DNA of 64,000 nucleotides, from assembly GCF_007991655.1 (NCBI RefSeq), contig NZ_BJYT01000001.1:124001-188000 (forward strand), given 5' to 3'. Origin of the DNA: Segetibacter aerophilus. GTDB taxonomy: Bacteria; Bacteroidota; Bacteroidia; Chitinophagales; Chitinophagaceae. Of the stretch, positions 54,727-63,842 are shown piece after piece. The notes beneath the pieces were generated by a model. It was not told the origin of the DNA and did no database searches. It saw nothing but the letters and a program-made list of their open reading frames with translations. A program made the position numbers and the translations under genes. Each line of letters starts with the position of its first letter. Within the stretch, counting starts at the first letter, position 1.

Positions 54727-55584
54727 TTATAATGTCAGTTCTTTAAATCTTTTTGTAAGGTCAGTAAGCGATTTTTCAACACCCATTCGTTCTAACGATG
54801 AGGCGCCCACAAAGCCATGAACTTTTGTTTCATCCAGTATGATACGTACGTCTTCAGGCGTGTTTATCGGTCCTCCGTGAGCCAGGAAAAAGATATCAGG
54901 ATTTACCTTCTTTCCCGCTTCCATAATTTCTTTAGTTAACGAGATCGCATTCTCCATAGTCACGGTGGCTTCTACCACACCTACCGAGCCTCCAACTGTA
55001 GTACCTACGTGTGATATAATCGCATCAGCACCCGCTTCTGCCATCAACCTTGCTTCCTCTGGTTTGGCAACATACACTATTGAAAAGAGATCCATTTTTG
55101 TTGCAAGCCTCACCATTTCAACTTCTTTAATAAAACCCATTCCCGTTTCTTCGAGCACGTTTCTAAAATGTCCATCCACGATACAATGTGTAGGAAAATT
55201 ATTTACACCAGAAAATCCCATTTCCTTCACCTTCAGCAGATGATGCCACATTCTACGGCGGGGATCAGAACCATGCACACCACAAATAACAGGGATCTCA
55301 TCTACCACAGGTAAGACCTCAAACTCACCAATGTTTAGCGCTTCAGCATTTGCATCACCGTATGCCATAAGACCGGCGGTGGAACCGTGGCCGGCCATTC
55401 TAAACCGCCCCGAATTATAGATGATGATTAAGTCCGCACCACCCTTCTCGATAAACTTAGCACTAATACCTGTGCCGGCGCCGGCTGCGATAATGGCTTT
55501 GTTTTGAGTCAAGGTTAACTGTAAACGATCTCTCACTTCCTGTTTACTATAAGGGTTACCTCTTCCGGTCCATTTGTTAGGCAT
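54727..55584 (-). CDS. PEP-hydrolase-like TIM-barrel protein (C-terminal half of Tm-1 type)
   Basis: Soluble protein of 285 residues with a TIM-barrel pattern. Notable segments are IIAAGAGTGISAKFIEKGGA, VCGVHGSDPRRRMWHHL, FPTHCIVDGHFRN, AGADAIISHVGTTVGGSVG and FFLAHGGPINTPEDV. In the plant Tm-1 protein and related fused proteins this domain is joined behind a UPF0261 domain; here the partner is the adjacent upstream gene 35 bases away. The reaction is unknown; the phosphoenolpyruvate link comes only from the family name. Confidence 0.83.
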   Translation of the reverse strand: MPNKWTGRGNPYSKQEVRDRLQLTLTQNKAIIAAGAGTGISAKFIEKGGADLIIIYNSGRFRMAGHGSTAGLMAYGDANAEALNIGEFEVLPVVDEIPVICGVHGSDPRRRMWHHLLKVKEMGFSGVNNFPTHCIVDGHFRNVLEETGMGFIKEVEMVRLATKMDLFSIVYVAKPEEARLMAEAGADAIISHVGTTVGGSVGVVEATVTMENAISLTKEIMEAGKKVNPDIFFLAHGGPINTPEDVRIILDETKVHGFVGASSLERMGVEKSLTDLTKRFKELTL

Positions 55585-55619
55585 ATAAATCTTTTGTTTT
55601 TTGAAATTTTGCTTGGGGC

Positions 55620-56843
55620 TTAATTCTTTTCAATTATCTCTAATAATGTACTTACCAGTCTTGTTGCAAACATTGCATCGTTGATATGTGCATCTACTTC
55701 AACGACAGGTATTTTACCTATGCTATTTGCCTTGATTGTTTCAAAAAGTACTTTATCAACTTCCGGGCGGTGAAATACTCCACCTTCTATATCTATCTGC
55801 GAAACTCCTTTTACCGGTATTAAAATAACAACAGGTGTAAGTGATTTCCTTACTTTTTGTACGAGCCTTTCGCCTAGAATTTTATTCTCTTCTTCATTTG
55901 TTCTCATTAACGTAACCTCTGGTGACCAGCTATACAACTCGCGGTTTTTATAATGGGAAGGCACTGTCTCTACTCGTCCAAAATTAACCATATCCAAACA
56001 TCCGGGAACAACTACTTGTGGTATGCCTAGATTGGCAGCGGCATCCATCCGGCTAGGACCAGCGCTGCAAATTCCACCACACAAATCATCAGCTAATTCA
56101 GTAGTGGTAATGTCTAGCACAGCATTAAAATACCTTTCGCTAATTAACGCCTCCATCGTTCGGCCGCCTATTCCATTTGCATGAAAAGGGAATACTTCAT
56201 ATCCTTTACTTTTCAACAATTCCGTGCAGAGATTCACGCAAGCGGAAGTATTGCCAAACATACTTATTGCAATCCGTCCTTTGGTTTTAGACGCTTCCTC
56301 GGCACTTACATTTGAAATGCTGCAGATACTAGCGGCAGCCTGCTTTATTAGCAACCTACTAATGCTGTTTAGGCCCGCCATGTCTACAATAGAAGGGAAT
56401 AAAATGATATCACGGCTTCCAATTAAGCCTGACAAGTCTTTCCCCGTCATCGTTGATAAACAAATTTTCGGTATGCCTAATGCGATTTCCTGCATCGCCG
56501 TAATAGCGATATAAGTTCCGCCTCCTCCACCCATTGCAATAGCTCCCTTAATCTTATTTTCCTTCATTAACGCTGCAACAATTTTTGCGGCTCCCTTGCC
56601 CATCACAGTTACGGCATGTCCCCGATCACCTTTTTTTCTTAAATCTGATAATGAAAACCCTGCTTCACGAGCCACCACATCGGCATCAAAACGAATTGGA
56701 AATTTTACGTCGGATTGCATCACACCTGTGTTCATGGCAATTATACTTTCACCCTCAGCCTCAATGCAGTTATACAGAAAGGAATATTCCTCGCTTTTTG
56801 TGTCGAAACAACCCAGGATTAATATGCTACCGCCTGCTTTCAA
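55620..56843 (-). CDS. UPF0261 / Tm-1-like ATP-binding protein
   Basis: Protein of 407 residues with two Rossmann-like halves. Segments include SILILGCFDTKSEEYSFLYN, AIAMGGGGGTYIAITAMQ, KICLSTMTGKDLSGLIGSRD, ISMFGNTSACVN and PFHANGIGGRTMEALI. It corresponds to the N-terminal, ATP-binding half of the tomato Tm-1 protein, which blocks tobamovirus replication; the bacterial role is unknown. The start is TTG directly before KAGGSILILG, with no in-frame ATG upstream. It forms a two-gene operon with the TIM-barrel gene. Confidence 0.83.
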   Translation of the reverse strand: MKAGGSILILGCFDTKSEEYSFLYNCIEAEGESIIAMNTGVMQSDVKFPIRFDADVVAREAGFSLSDLRKKGDRGHAVTVMGKGAAKIVAALMKENKIKGAIAMGGGGGTYIAITAMQEIALGIPKICLSTMTGKDLSGLIGSRDIILFPSIVDMAGLNSISRLLIKQAAASICSISNVSAEEASKTKGRIAISMFGNTSACVNLCTELLKSKGYEVFPFHANGIGGRTMEALISERYFNAVLDITTTELADDLCGGICSAGPSRMDAAANLGIPQVVVPGCLDMVNFGRVETVPSHYKNRELYSWSPEVTLMRTNEEENKILGERLVQKVRKSLTPVVILIPVKGVSQIDIEGGVFHRPEVDKVLFETIKANSIGKIPVVEVDAHINDAMFATRLVSTLLEIIEKN

Positions 56844-57010
56844 GATGTTGATGTACGAGTTGGTTTTGAAAAAAATAACACATTAGATGTGCCATAAGAA
56901 TTTGTAACGGACCGCGTTCAAAATACAATGTTCTTATATTTTCGCCATAGATTTTTAATTTAAGCAAATACCCACTCTTCCGTTTTCGAAACCAATTCTT
57001 TTGTTCTTTA

Positions 57011-57018
57011 TAACTTTG
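57011..57018 (+). promoter_or_regulatory. -7 promoter box (TAACTTTG) just upstream of the MFS gene
   Basis: TAACTTTG ends five bases before the ATG at 57024; a TTTTCG stretch about 22 bases further upstream is a weak -33 candidate. A leaderless transcript is implied. Confidence 0.55.
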
Positions 57019-57023
57019 CCGGC

Positions 57024-58259
57024 ATGATAAAGGAATCTCAGAGCGCTGTTACAGCCGAAACGATTGGAGTATCAAAAGAAATGGCAGAGAAAACAGTGTT
57101 CCCTATACTTTTAACCATTAGTCTTTCGCATCTGCTGAACGATACTTTACAATCCTTGATTCCTTCCATCTATCCAATGGTGAAGGATACTTACGCTTTA
57201 AGTTTCTCGCAAGTTGGTTTAATAACACTTACGTTTCAACTGGCTGCATCGCTGTTACAACCGGTTGTGGGATTTTATACAGACAAAAAGCCGCAGCCCT
57301 TTTCATTAGCAGTTGGTATGTCGCTTACGATGACCGGCCTGATCGTTTTAGCCATCAACCATAGTTACCAAATTCTACTCGTTTCTGTCGCTCTCATAGG
57401 TCTCGGCTCTTCTGTTTTCCACCCCGAAGCGAGCAAGGTTGCTTATATGGCAAGTGGCGGCAGAAGAGGGCTTGCGCAGTCGATCTTCCAGGTAGGAGGG
57501 AATGCCGGCAGCGCTTTAGGTCCGTTGTTGGCGGCAGCTATCATTATTCCTTACGGACAAACGTCTATTTTATGGTTTTGCCTGCTGGCATTACTTGCCA
57601 TCACTTTGCTGGTTGGCGTAGGTAAATGGTATAGCGGAAATATGCATCGTATAAAAGGGAAGCCCGGTGCTAGCGCCAAAGCCGGTCCTGTGTTGTCAAA
57701 AGGAAGAGTAACGGGTGCGGTTATCATTTTACTGGTACTGATCTTTTCAAAATATTTTTACCTGGCCTGCATCTCAAGTTATTACACCTTCTACTTGATA
57801 GATAAGTTTCACGTATCAGTTCAAAATTCACAGGTGTACCTGTTCGTATTTCTATTTTCTGTTGCCGCAGGCACTTTGTTGGGAGGGCCGCTTGGAGACA
57901 GGTTTGGCCGTAAGTATATCATCTGGTTTTCTATACTTGGTGCTGCTCCTTTTACCCTGTTGCTTCCATACGTTTCGCTGTTTTGGACTTGTGTGTTAAC
58001 CGTTTTTATCGGGTTTATTCTTGCCTCGGCTTTTTCAGCCATTTTGGTTTATGCACAGGAATTAATACCGGGCAAAGTAGGAACGGTTGCCGGTTTGTTT
58101 TTTGGATTTGCTTTTGGAATGGGTGGATTGGGATCTGCCTTGTTAGGGATGCTTGCAGATCATACGAGTATTCAAAACGTTTTTAGGGTCTGTGCCTTTT
58201 TACCATTGATTGGTTTGCTTACCGGTTTGCTGCCGGATATAGGAGGAAGGAAAAGATAA
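57024..58259 (+). CDS. fsr: MFS transporter of the fosmidomycin-resistance (Fsr) type
   Basis: Membrane protein of 411 residues with about twelve hydrophobic segments. SHLLNDTLQSLIPSIYPMVK, LLQPVVGFYTDKKPQP and GLGSSVFHPEASKVAYMAS are diagnostic for the Fsr subgroup of the major facilitator superfamily. GGPLGDRFGRKYIIW is the repeated loop motif of the second half. The subgroup includes E. coli Fsr, a proton-driven fosmidomycin exporter; the natural substrate here is unknown. It starts at ATG and shares a bidirectional terminator with the convergent cytochrome gene. Confidence 0.9.
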   Translation: MIKESQSAVTAETIGVSKEMAEKTVFPILLTISLSHLLNDTLQSLIPSIYPMVKDTYALSFSQVGLITLTFQLAASLLQPVVGFYTDKKPQPFSLAVGMSLTMTGLIVLAINHSYQILLVSVALIGLGSSVFHPEASKVAYMASGGRRGLAQSIFQVGGNAGSALGPLLAAAIIIPYGQTSILWFCLLALLAITLLVGVGKWYSGNMHRIKGKPGASAKAGPVLSKGRVTGAVIILLVLIFSKYFYLACISSYYTFYLIDKFHVSVQNSQVYLFVFLFSVAAGTLLGGPLGDRFGRKYIIWFSILGAAPFTLLLPYVSLFWTCVLTVFIGFILASAFSAILVYAQELIPGKVGTVAGLFFGFAFGMGGLGSALLGMLADHTSIQNVFRVCAFLPLIGLLTGLLPDIGGRKR

Positions 58260-58286
58260 AAAAAGAACCTTTTTTAGATTTTAAAT

Positions 58287-58319
58287 AAAAAGACCTTGAG
58301 GATAAGTCAAGGTCTTTTT
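58287..58319. terminator. Bidirectional rho-independent terminator
   Basis: The perfect stem AAAAAGACCTTGA/TCAAGGTCTTTTT with a seven-base loop lies between convergent genes and carries T tails on both strands. Confidence 0.9.
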
Positions 58320-58332
58320 TTGCGTAAGTGTT

Positions 58333-59298
58333 TTACTCTGCACCCTTTCGTTCGACAGCATTCTCGATCACAGGGACTGTTTTTATATAGGCATAAATAG
58401 CTCGGGCTTCTTTATCAGTAAGATTGCTATACGGTATCATGGGGTACCGTAAACCGGGCTGATTAGCTGGAAGCTGGCCGAACTTGATTGCCTTTACAAA
58501 TTCTTCTTCGGTCCAATTACCAATGCCGGTGCGTTTATCCATTGTAATATTCAGGGTTGAAATTGGCTTGCCCTCCATATCAAACATCTTATTTCCACCA
58601 CCAAAGAACCCTTCGGATTTTGATGGGACGAGATAATCATTTTTCGCAAAGTCTTTTGAATGACATGCATAACATTCAAGCTGATAAAGGGCTATATACT
58701 CTCCGTGCTTAACAGGGTTGGTAGTATCTGGTTGAGGAATTGGTTTTTCAGGATAATCAAATGGTTTAAATGCGCCAATGTTGGTTAGAAATTTTGTAAG
58801 AAAGGAAGGATCACATTCCGGTTGTTTAGTTGGCTCCGCTTTAACCCACTCATTGTCGCTTCGAAGAAATGCAATAATAGAACTCATGTCTTCGTCTGAT
58901 ATATGAACGAGTTTGGGCATGTAAGGTGGCACATACTGACCGTTGGGTTTAGTGCCGGTTCTTAAGAAAGCAACGAGTTCCCCATCGGTCCATTTTCCAA
59001 TACCGGCATCAGCATGACTCGTGATATTTTTAGAATAGATTTTTCCGAATTGAGTTACTTCAGTTAGTTCTCTACCGGTAAAGCGATGCGTTTGCTCATT
59101 ATAATGACAACTGCGACAAAGCATAGAGGCGAGTTTTGCCCCGTTGTCGATGCGTGCCTGTGTATACTCAATTTTAACGTCGACTTTTTTAGCCTCGTAC
59201 TTTGGTATTCCCCTGAACGATACTACAGCCGCAGCTAATGCAACTAAAACGATTAGTCCGCCAATGACTAGCAGAACTACTTTGAGACCTTTTTTCAT
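58333..59298 (-). CDS. Di-heme cytochrome c, membrane-anchored
   Basis: Protein of 321 residues with an N-terminal membrane segment (VVLLVIGGLIVLVALAAAVV) that is probably an uncleaved anchor, placing it in the periplasm. Two heme sites are visible: CRSCH near residue 62 and CYACH near residue 210. The likely Met ligands are in YVPPYMPKLVHI and YPMIPYSNLTDKE. Such cytochromes can accept electrons from molybdopterin aldehyde dehydrogenases like the one at 61627, but the genes are not adjacent. Confidence 0.9.
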   Translation of the reverse strand: MKKGLKVVLLVIGGLIVLVALAAAVVSFRGIPKYEAKKVDVKIEYTQARIDNGAKLASMLCRSCHYNEQTHRFTGRELTEVTQFGKIYSKNITSHADAGIGKWTDGELVAFLRTGTKPNGQYVPPYMPKLVHISDEDMSSIIAFLRSDNEWVKAEPTKQPECDPSFLTKFLTNIGAFKPFDYPEKPIPQPDTTNPVKHGEYIALYQLECYACHSKDFAKNDYLVPSKSEGFFGGGNKMFDMEGKPISTLNITMDKRTGIGNWTEEEFVKAIKFGQLPANQPGLRYPMIPYSNLTDKEARAIYAYIKTVPVIENAVERKGAE

Positions 59299-59430
59299 AA
59301 ATCAGTTTTGGTTTAGGTTTCTCTAATATAATAAAATACAGCAGAAACGGTAGGGGAGGCTTTTTGTTATCATTTGCTAATAGTCATATATGGAATTTAA
59401 AATAACAGTTGAAAAAAGCTCAATAGTAGC

Positions 59431-59470
59431 AAAACAGATGAACGTAGTGCGACGCAACTATGCTTGAGAA
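59431..59470 (+). repeat. Copy of dispersed GACGCAAC-type intergenic repeat
   Basis: AATAGTAGCAAAACAGATGA followed by ACGTAGTGCGACGCAACTAT. It joins the TAGTAGCAAA block of the 38231 copy with the GTGCGACGCAA block of the 38915 copy. Confidence 0.65.
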
Positions 59471-59630
59471 TGATAAAGAGCTGGCACCAAAAAACTGCTA
59501 TAAAAAATGTTTGCGTAACCAGTGAAAGACATTGTTTTTAACAGGTTTTTCAGTGAGCGATCATACCTAACCTTCGCATCCTATGTATATATTTGTGGAG
59601 GCATTTAATTCTAGAAATCAGCAAAAAATC

Positions 59631-59921
59631 ATGACCATGAGAAAGTTATTTATACTTGGAATGTTGGTAGTGTATAGCCATGTCACAAATGCTCAAAATG
59701 CTTCTGAAAACGTTCAAACCGTTGCCGACAGTACGCCGGTTTCAACTAACATTGCTTCTTCTGAGGCCCGCCTAAATAGGTTGGAGAAAGATATGCAGTC
59801 TCTAAAAAAGGAGAATGAAATTTTGAAAAAGCAAATGAAGCAGGCTTCATCTGCATTCCCTAATGCTAAACGGAAAATTACTGTTTCAAGAGTTGGTAGT
59901 AAGCAAGTAATTGTAGAATAA
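59631..59921 (+). CDS. Small secreted coiled-coil protein of unknown function
   Basis: Protein of about 96 residues from the ATG at 59631 or 59637; an upstream ATG at 59583 would hide the signal peptide. RKLFILGMLVVYSHVTNA is the signal peptide. The mature part has a heptad-like coiled coil (LNRLEKDMQSLKKENEILKK), ending in the basic segment AKRKITVSRVGSKQVIV. No family is recognised. A strong terminator follows. Confidence 0.68.
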   Translation: MTMRKLFILGMLVVYSHVTNAQNASENVQTVADSTPVSTNIASSEARLNRLEKDMQSLKKENEILKKQMKQASSAFPNAKRKITVSRVGSKQVIVE

Positions 59922-59942
59922 CTTTTTCTACCAGACCAATTC

Positions 59943-59971
59943 AATGCAGCCCTTTCGGCTGCATTTTTTTT
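59943..59971 (+). terminator. Rho-independent terminator
   Basis: The stem AATGCAGCC/GGCTGCATT with loop CTTTC is followed by a run of T residues, 21 bases after the coiled-coil protein stop. Confidence 0.9.
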
Positions 59972-60115
59972 GCCCTCTTATTGTTGATTTTTTTCAACTC
60001 TTTTCTAAAAATATTAAAACAACAAGCTCTACAACCCCAACTTCTTTTTTATAGATAAGTGGTGTCTTATTTGCGTTCATATTAAGAAATATTTTACTTT
60101 AAAAAATTAGTGGTA

Positions 60116-61474
60116 ATGAAACATGTAGCAGTAAGAGTGTGGGCGATACTATTTGCCTCCATATTAGCCTTTGGATGTAGAAAAGATAAGAGTTCGGCGC
60201 CTGGTGGCGACGTAGCCACCCATCCGCTTAATAGTTCGCAAGATTTGGATGTGCTGTTGCAACAGATCGGCAATGCACGTATTGTTCTTCTGGGAGAAGC
60301 GTCTCATGGCACAGCAGAGTTTTATAACTGGCGGGCGGCTCTTTCAAAGAGACTAATGCAGGAGAAAGGATTTGATGCAATTGGGGTAGAAGGGGAGTGG
60401 GCCGACTCTTACAGAGTCAATAATTTTATTAAAGGGCCATCGAAGGATAGCCTGGCAGCAGTCAACGTCTTGAAGCAATACAATAGATGGCCGACGTGGA
60501 TGTGGGGGAATTATGAAGTTGCCTCGCTAATAACATGGATGAATGGATTTAACCAGGCAAAGCCCGCGACCGAAAAAGTGGGGTTCTATGGCCTCGACGT
60601 TTACTGCATATGGGAGTCATCGCAGGAGTTAGCACCCTATCTGCAACCATTAGATGCGGACATTGCTGGTGCATCGCAACAGGTACAACAATGTTTCTCT
60701 CCTTTTAGCGCTGATGCCCAGCAGTACGGTTACGCGGTGGCAAACGCGTCTGCTAATTGCCGCTCACAAGCTACCAACCTTTGGAACTTAATTCTTGCCA
60801 AGACAGGTAATGCAACTGCTACCACTGAACCACAGTTTGTAATGCAGCAAAATGCTTTAGTGGTGAAGAATGGTGAACAGTATTATAGAACATCGGTGAC
60901 CAGTTACGAGGAATCGTGGAATATAAGAGACAAGCATATGGCGCAAACAATTAGCCGATTGCTGGAGTTTATGGGACCGGATTCGAAGCTGATTGTTTGG
61001 GAGCACAATACGCATGTGGGTGATGCCCGTTATACGGACATGGCCAGCCAGGGAACAGTGAATGTGGGTCAACTGGTAAGGGAGCAGTTTGGTGAGCAAA
61101 ATGTTTTTGCGGTGGGTTTTGGATCATACCAGGGATCGGTGATAGCATCAAATACATGGGGCGGTCCGATCCAAATTATGCCTGTTCCCGCTGCACCTGC
61201 GGGAAGTTGGGAAGGTTATTTACACAGTATCAGTCCCGCAAATAAAATTCTTTTATCAAGCGAATTAAGAAGTAATGGGTCATTGCAAAACTCAATCGGT
61301 CATAGAGCGATAGGAGTGGTGTATAATCCTAATAACGAACAGGGTAATTATGTGCCCTCCATTATTCCGAAACGATATGATGCCTTTGTTTTCATAGATC
61401 AAACTTCTGCGCTGCACCCCATACCCATTCAGCAACAAAACGAACCGCCTGATACTTATCCTTCAGGCTTTTAA
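60116..61474 (+). CDS. Erythromycin-esterase-like lipoprotein
   Basis: Protein of 452 residues from the ATG at 60116 (a GTG at 60110 is in frame). A lipobox (ILAFGCRK) near residue 18 suggests lipid anchoring outside the inner membrane. The Ere-family core is clear: VLLGEASHGTAEFYNWRAAL, GFDAIGVEGEWADSYRVN, GFYGLDVYCIWES and LIVWEHNTHVGDARY, holding the His and Glu residues proposed for catalysis. True Ere enzymes open macrolide lactones, but most relatives have no shown resistance function, so the substrate is open. Confidence 0.85.
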   Translation: MKHVAVRVWAILFASILAFGCRKDKSSAPGGDVATHPLNSSQDLDVLLQQIGNARIVLLGEASHGTAEFYNWRAALSKRLMQEKGFDAIGVEGEWADSYRVNNFIKGPSKDSLAAVNVLKQYNRWPTWMWGNYEVASLITWMNGFNQAKPATEKVGFYGLDVYCIWESSQELAPYLQPLDADIAGASQQVQQCFSPFSADAQQYGYAVANASANCRSQATNLWNLILAKTGNATATTEPQFVMQQNALVVKNGEQYYRTSVTSYEESWNIRDKHMAQTISRLLEFMGPDSKLIVWEHNTHVGDARYTDMASQGTVNVGQLVREQFGEQNVFAVGFGSYQGSVIASNTWGGPIQIMPVPAAPAGSWEGYLHSISPANKILLSSELRSNGSLQNSIGHRAIGVVYNPNNEQGNYVPSIIPKRYDAFVFIDQTSALHPIPIQQQNEPPDTYPSGF

Positions 61475-61551
61475 CCTTTTTAAGTGCATTTCGTCGTCAT
61501 TAAAAAAATAAGAAACTGGATTTGAGTGAAACGTGAAAGACCAGCTAATAA

Positions 61552-61584
61552 AAAAACCGGCGACAAAAAATTGTCCCGGTTTTT
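61552..61584. terminator. Bidirectional rho-independent terminator
   Basis: The stem AAAAACCGGCGACAA/TTGTCCCGGTTTTT (one mismatch) lies between convergent genes, with T runs on both strands. Confidence 0.85.
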
Positions 61585-61626
61585 CTATGTGAAAGCCTTT
61601 GTTCTTAATAAGCTTTAAACGATTCC

Positions 61627-63840
61627 CTAAGCTTTTTTTGTTTTTTGAAAACTGCTCTTAGGAAGTTTTGTATTAGTCTTTATGTTAGGAGTTACAGTCG
61701 GATTTTTGAACACGTCTTCTTCCATAAACGGTTGGTTTTTTACCCTCTTTCCTGTGGCGGCAAAAATAGCATTTGCTATTGCTCCACCTGTTGGAGGAAG
61801 TGCGGGTTCACCTAAGCCCGTAGGCTCTATTCCGTTGTTAACAAAATGCACTTCAACTTCAGGAATTTCTTTCATCCGGATTAACCGATAAGTATCGAAA
61901 TTCTTTTGAACTGCAGCTCCGTCTTTAAAAGAAAGCTTGCTGAACATAGCGTGCCCCATTCCATCTACGATGCCTCCCATTACTTGTTGACGCGCTCCAC
62001 TTAGATTTACAACCTCGCCACAGTCCGCAGCAGCATATATTTTTTTAACAACGGGTTTTCCTGCCTTCATCACTACTTCGCCAATTTGGGCTACGTAGGA
62101 ACGATGTGAAAAATAAACGCTAAATCCTTGTGATGCGCCTTTTTTTGTTCCCCATCCGGCTTTCTCCGCAACCAGCTTTGTAACACCCATCATCCTGTCG
62201 ATATCATATTTTACAGCGCCAACTGGTTTTTCCTTTGCTTTTTGTAAAAGGTCAAGTCTAAATTGAATTGGATCTTTCCCCGCTGCATGTGCAACTTCGT
62301 CAAAGAACGCTTGTTCTGCGAAAGCCAGAAAGTTGGTAATTGGTGCACGCCATGCACCTGTAGTAATTGGCGAAACGTGTTCAACATTATCGATTAATAA
62401 ATTGTCAACAGCACCTGAAGGAAAGTTATCTTCTCTTGTAGGATTGCCGGAATTGATACCTACACCTCTTAGCTTATAACCAACAAGATTTCCTGACGCA
62501 TCTAACGCCGCTTCGAAACGATAACGAACAGCAGGGCGATAGCTACCACCAGTCATATCATCCTCGCGGGTCCAGATTACTTTTACAGGGGCTTTTATCA
62601 GGCTTGATAATTCAGCAGCCTCGGTAGCATAATCAGTTTTCAACCTTCTTCCGAAACCTCCACCGAGCCGGGTAATGTTTAAAGTAATTTTATCTTCCGG
62701 TATTCCCAATAATTTCGATGTAGCCTGGCGGGCAGCACCCGGTGTTTGTGTAGGACCTACCAACTCAACTCCATCAGCACGAACGTCTGCAAAGAAGTTC
62801 ATAGGCTCCATTGGGCTGTGTGATAAGAACGGACATTGATATTCGCTCTTTATAATTTTTGCCGCGTTTTTAAAGGCCGCATCAACGTCCCCGTCTTTTC
62901 GACGTACTGTTACCGTGCCTGTGTCTAATAAAGACTTGAATAATTTATCGTGATCCGCTGTACTTTCAATGTTGCCATCTTTCTCATATTCTATCTTCAC
63001 CAATTTCCTCGCTTTCATTACTTCCCACGTGGATTTGCCGACGACTGCCACGTTGTTCTTAAATGTTACTACGTTAACTATTCCGGGCATAGCCTTAGCT
63101 ACTGCATCGTCTACCGATTTAATTTTGGTTCCAAAAGCCGGCGGTCGTTGAAGCATTGCATACAACATTCCTTCGCGATGAAAATCCAGCCCAAACAATC
63201 CTTTGCCTGTAACAATATCTTTATTGGCAACGTTCTTTACTTCTTTGCCTATCAGCTTGAAGTCTTTCCTGTCTTTTAATTTAACGTCTTTGGGAACAGG
63301 TAGCTTTGAAGCATCCTCTGCAAGTTCTCCATATCCTAGTTTGTTCCCCGTTTTAGAATGAACTACAAATCCGTTCAGTGCAGTACATTCTTCCACAGGA
63401 ACACTCCACCTTGCAGCCGCTGCGTGCATCAGCATATTCTTTGCTGTGGCCCCGGCGTTTCTAAGTAATTTCCAGGAATGCGGCACAGCGCCACTTCCTC
63501 CTGTAACCTGCCGATCAAAGCTTTTAGTGTCTAACGGGGCTTGCAGTACTTTCACTTTTGTCCAGTCTGCTTCCAACTCTTCAGCCACAATCATTGGAAA
63601 GGAGGTCATGATGTTTTGCCCTAATTCAGGATTAGGCGAAAAAATCGTGATAGTACCGTCAGTCGCAATTGACAGGTAACTATTGAAACCTACATTTCCT
63701 GCGGCTATCCCTGCTTCGTTCACAACCACCGGAGTCTCAGCTTGCGCACTAAACCAGCTAAATCCAAGCATTAAGCCACCGCCTGTCAGTCCGGTTAGTT
63801 TTAGAAATTCTCTACGACTATTTTTATTTATAGTTGACAT
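61627..63840 (-). CDS. Molybdopterin-binding subunit of a xanthine-dehydrogenase-family enzyme (IorB/aldehyde dehydrogenase type)
   Basis: Large subunit of 737 residues with a twin-arginine signal (NSRREFLKLTGLTGGGLML), so exported folded to the periplasm. Motifs: NPELGQNIMTSFPMIVAEEL near the N-terminus, TRLGGGFGRRLKTDYATEAA in the cofactor domain, and GLGEPALPPTGGAIANAIFA with the proposed catalytic Glu. The family oxidises aldehydes or N-heterocycles and passes electrons through a 2Fe-2S subunit, encoded two bases upstream, to a cytochrome c. The exact substrate is unknown. Confidence 0.9.
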   Translation of the reverse strand: MSTINKNSRREFLKLTGLTGGGLMLGFSWFSAQAETPVVVNEAGIAAGNVGFNSYLSIATDGTITIFSPNPELGQNIMTSFPMIVAEELEADWTKVKVLQAPLDTKSFDRQVTGGSGAVPHSWKLLRNAGATAKNMLMHAAAARWSVPVEECTALNGFVVHSKTGNKLGYGELAEDASKLPVPKDVKLKDRKDFKLIGKEVKNVANKDIVTGKGLFGLDFHREGMLYAMLQRPPAFGTKIKSVDDAVAKAMPGIVNVVTFKNNVAVVGKSTWEVMKARKLVKIEYEKDGNIESTADHDKLFKSLLDTGTVTVRRKDGDVDAAFKNAAKIIKSEYQCPFLSHSPMEPMNFFADVRADGVELVGPTQTPGAARQATSKLLGIPEDKITLNITRLGGGFGRRLKTDYATEAAELSSLIKAPVKVIWTREDDMTGGSYRPAVRYRFEAALDASGNLVGYKLRGVGINSGNPTREDNFPSGAVDNLLIDNVEHVSPITTGAWRAPITNFLAFAEQAFFDEVAHAAGKDPIQFRLDLLQKAKEKPVGAVKYDIDRMMGVTKLVAEKAGWGTKKGASQGFSVYFSHRSYVAQIGEVVMKAGKPVVKKIYAAADCGEVVNLSGARQQVMGGIVDGMGHAMFSKLSFKDGAAVQKNFDTYRLIRMKEIPEVEVHFVNNGIEPTGLGEPALPPTGGAIANAIFAATGKRVKNQPFMEEDVFKNPTVTPNIKTNTKLPKSSFQKTKKA

Positions 63841-63842
63841 AA

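Noticed and set aside
60116-61474. Macrolide resistance gene
   Set aside because: The Ere-like core is clear, but lipoprotein export and general distribution of such relatives do not support a resistance claim.
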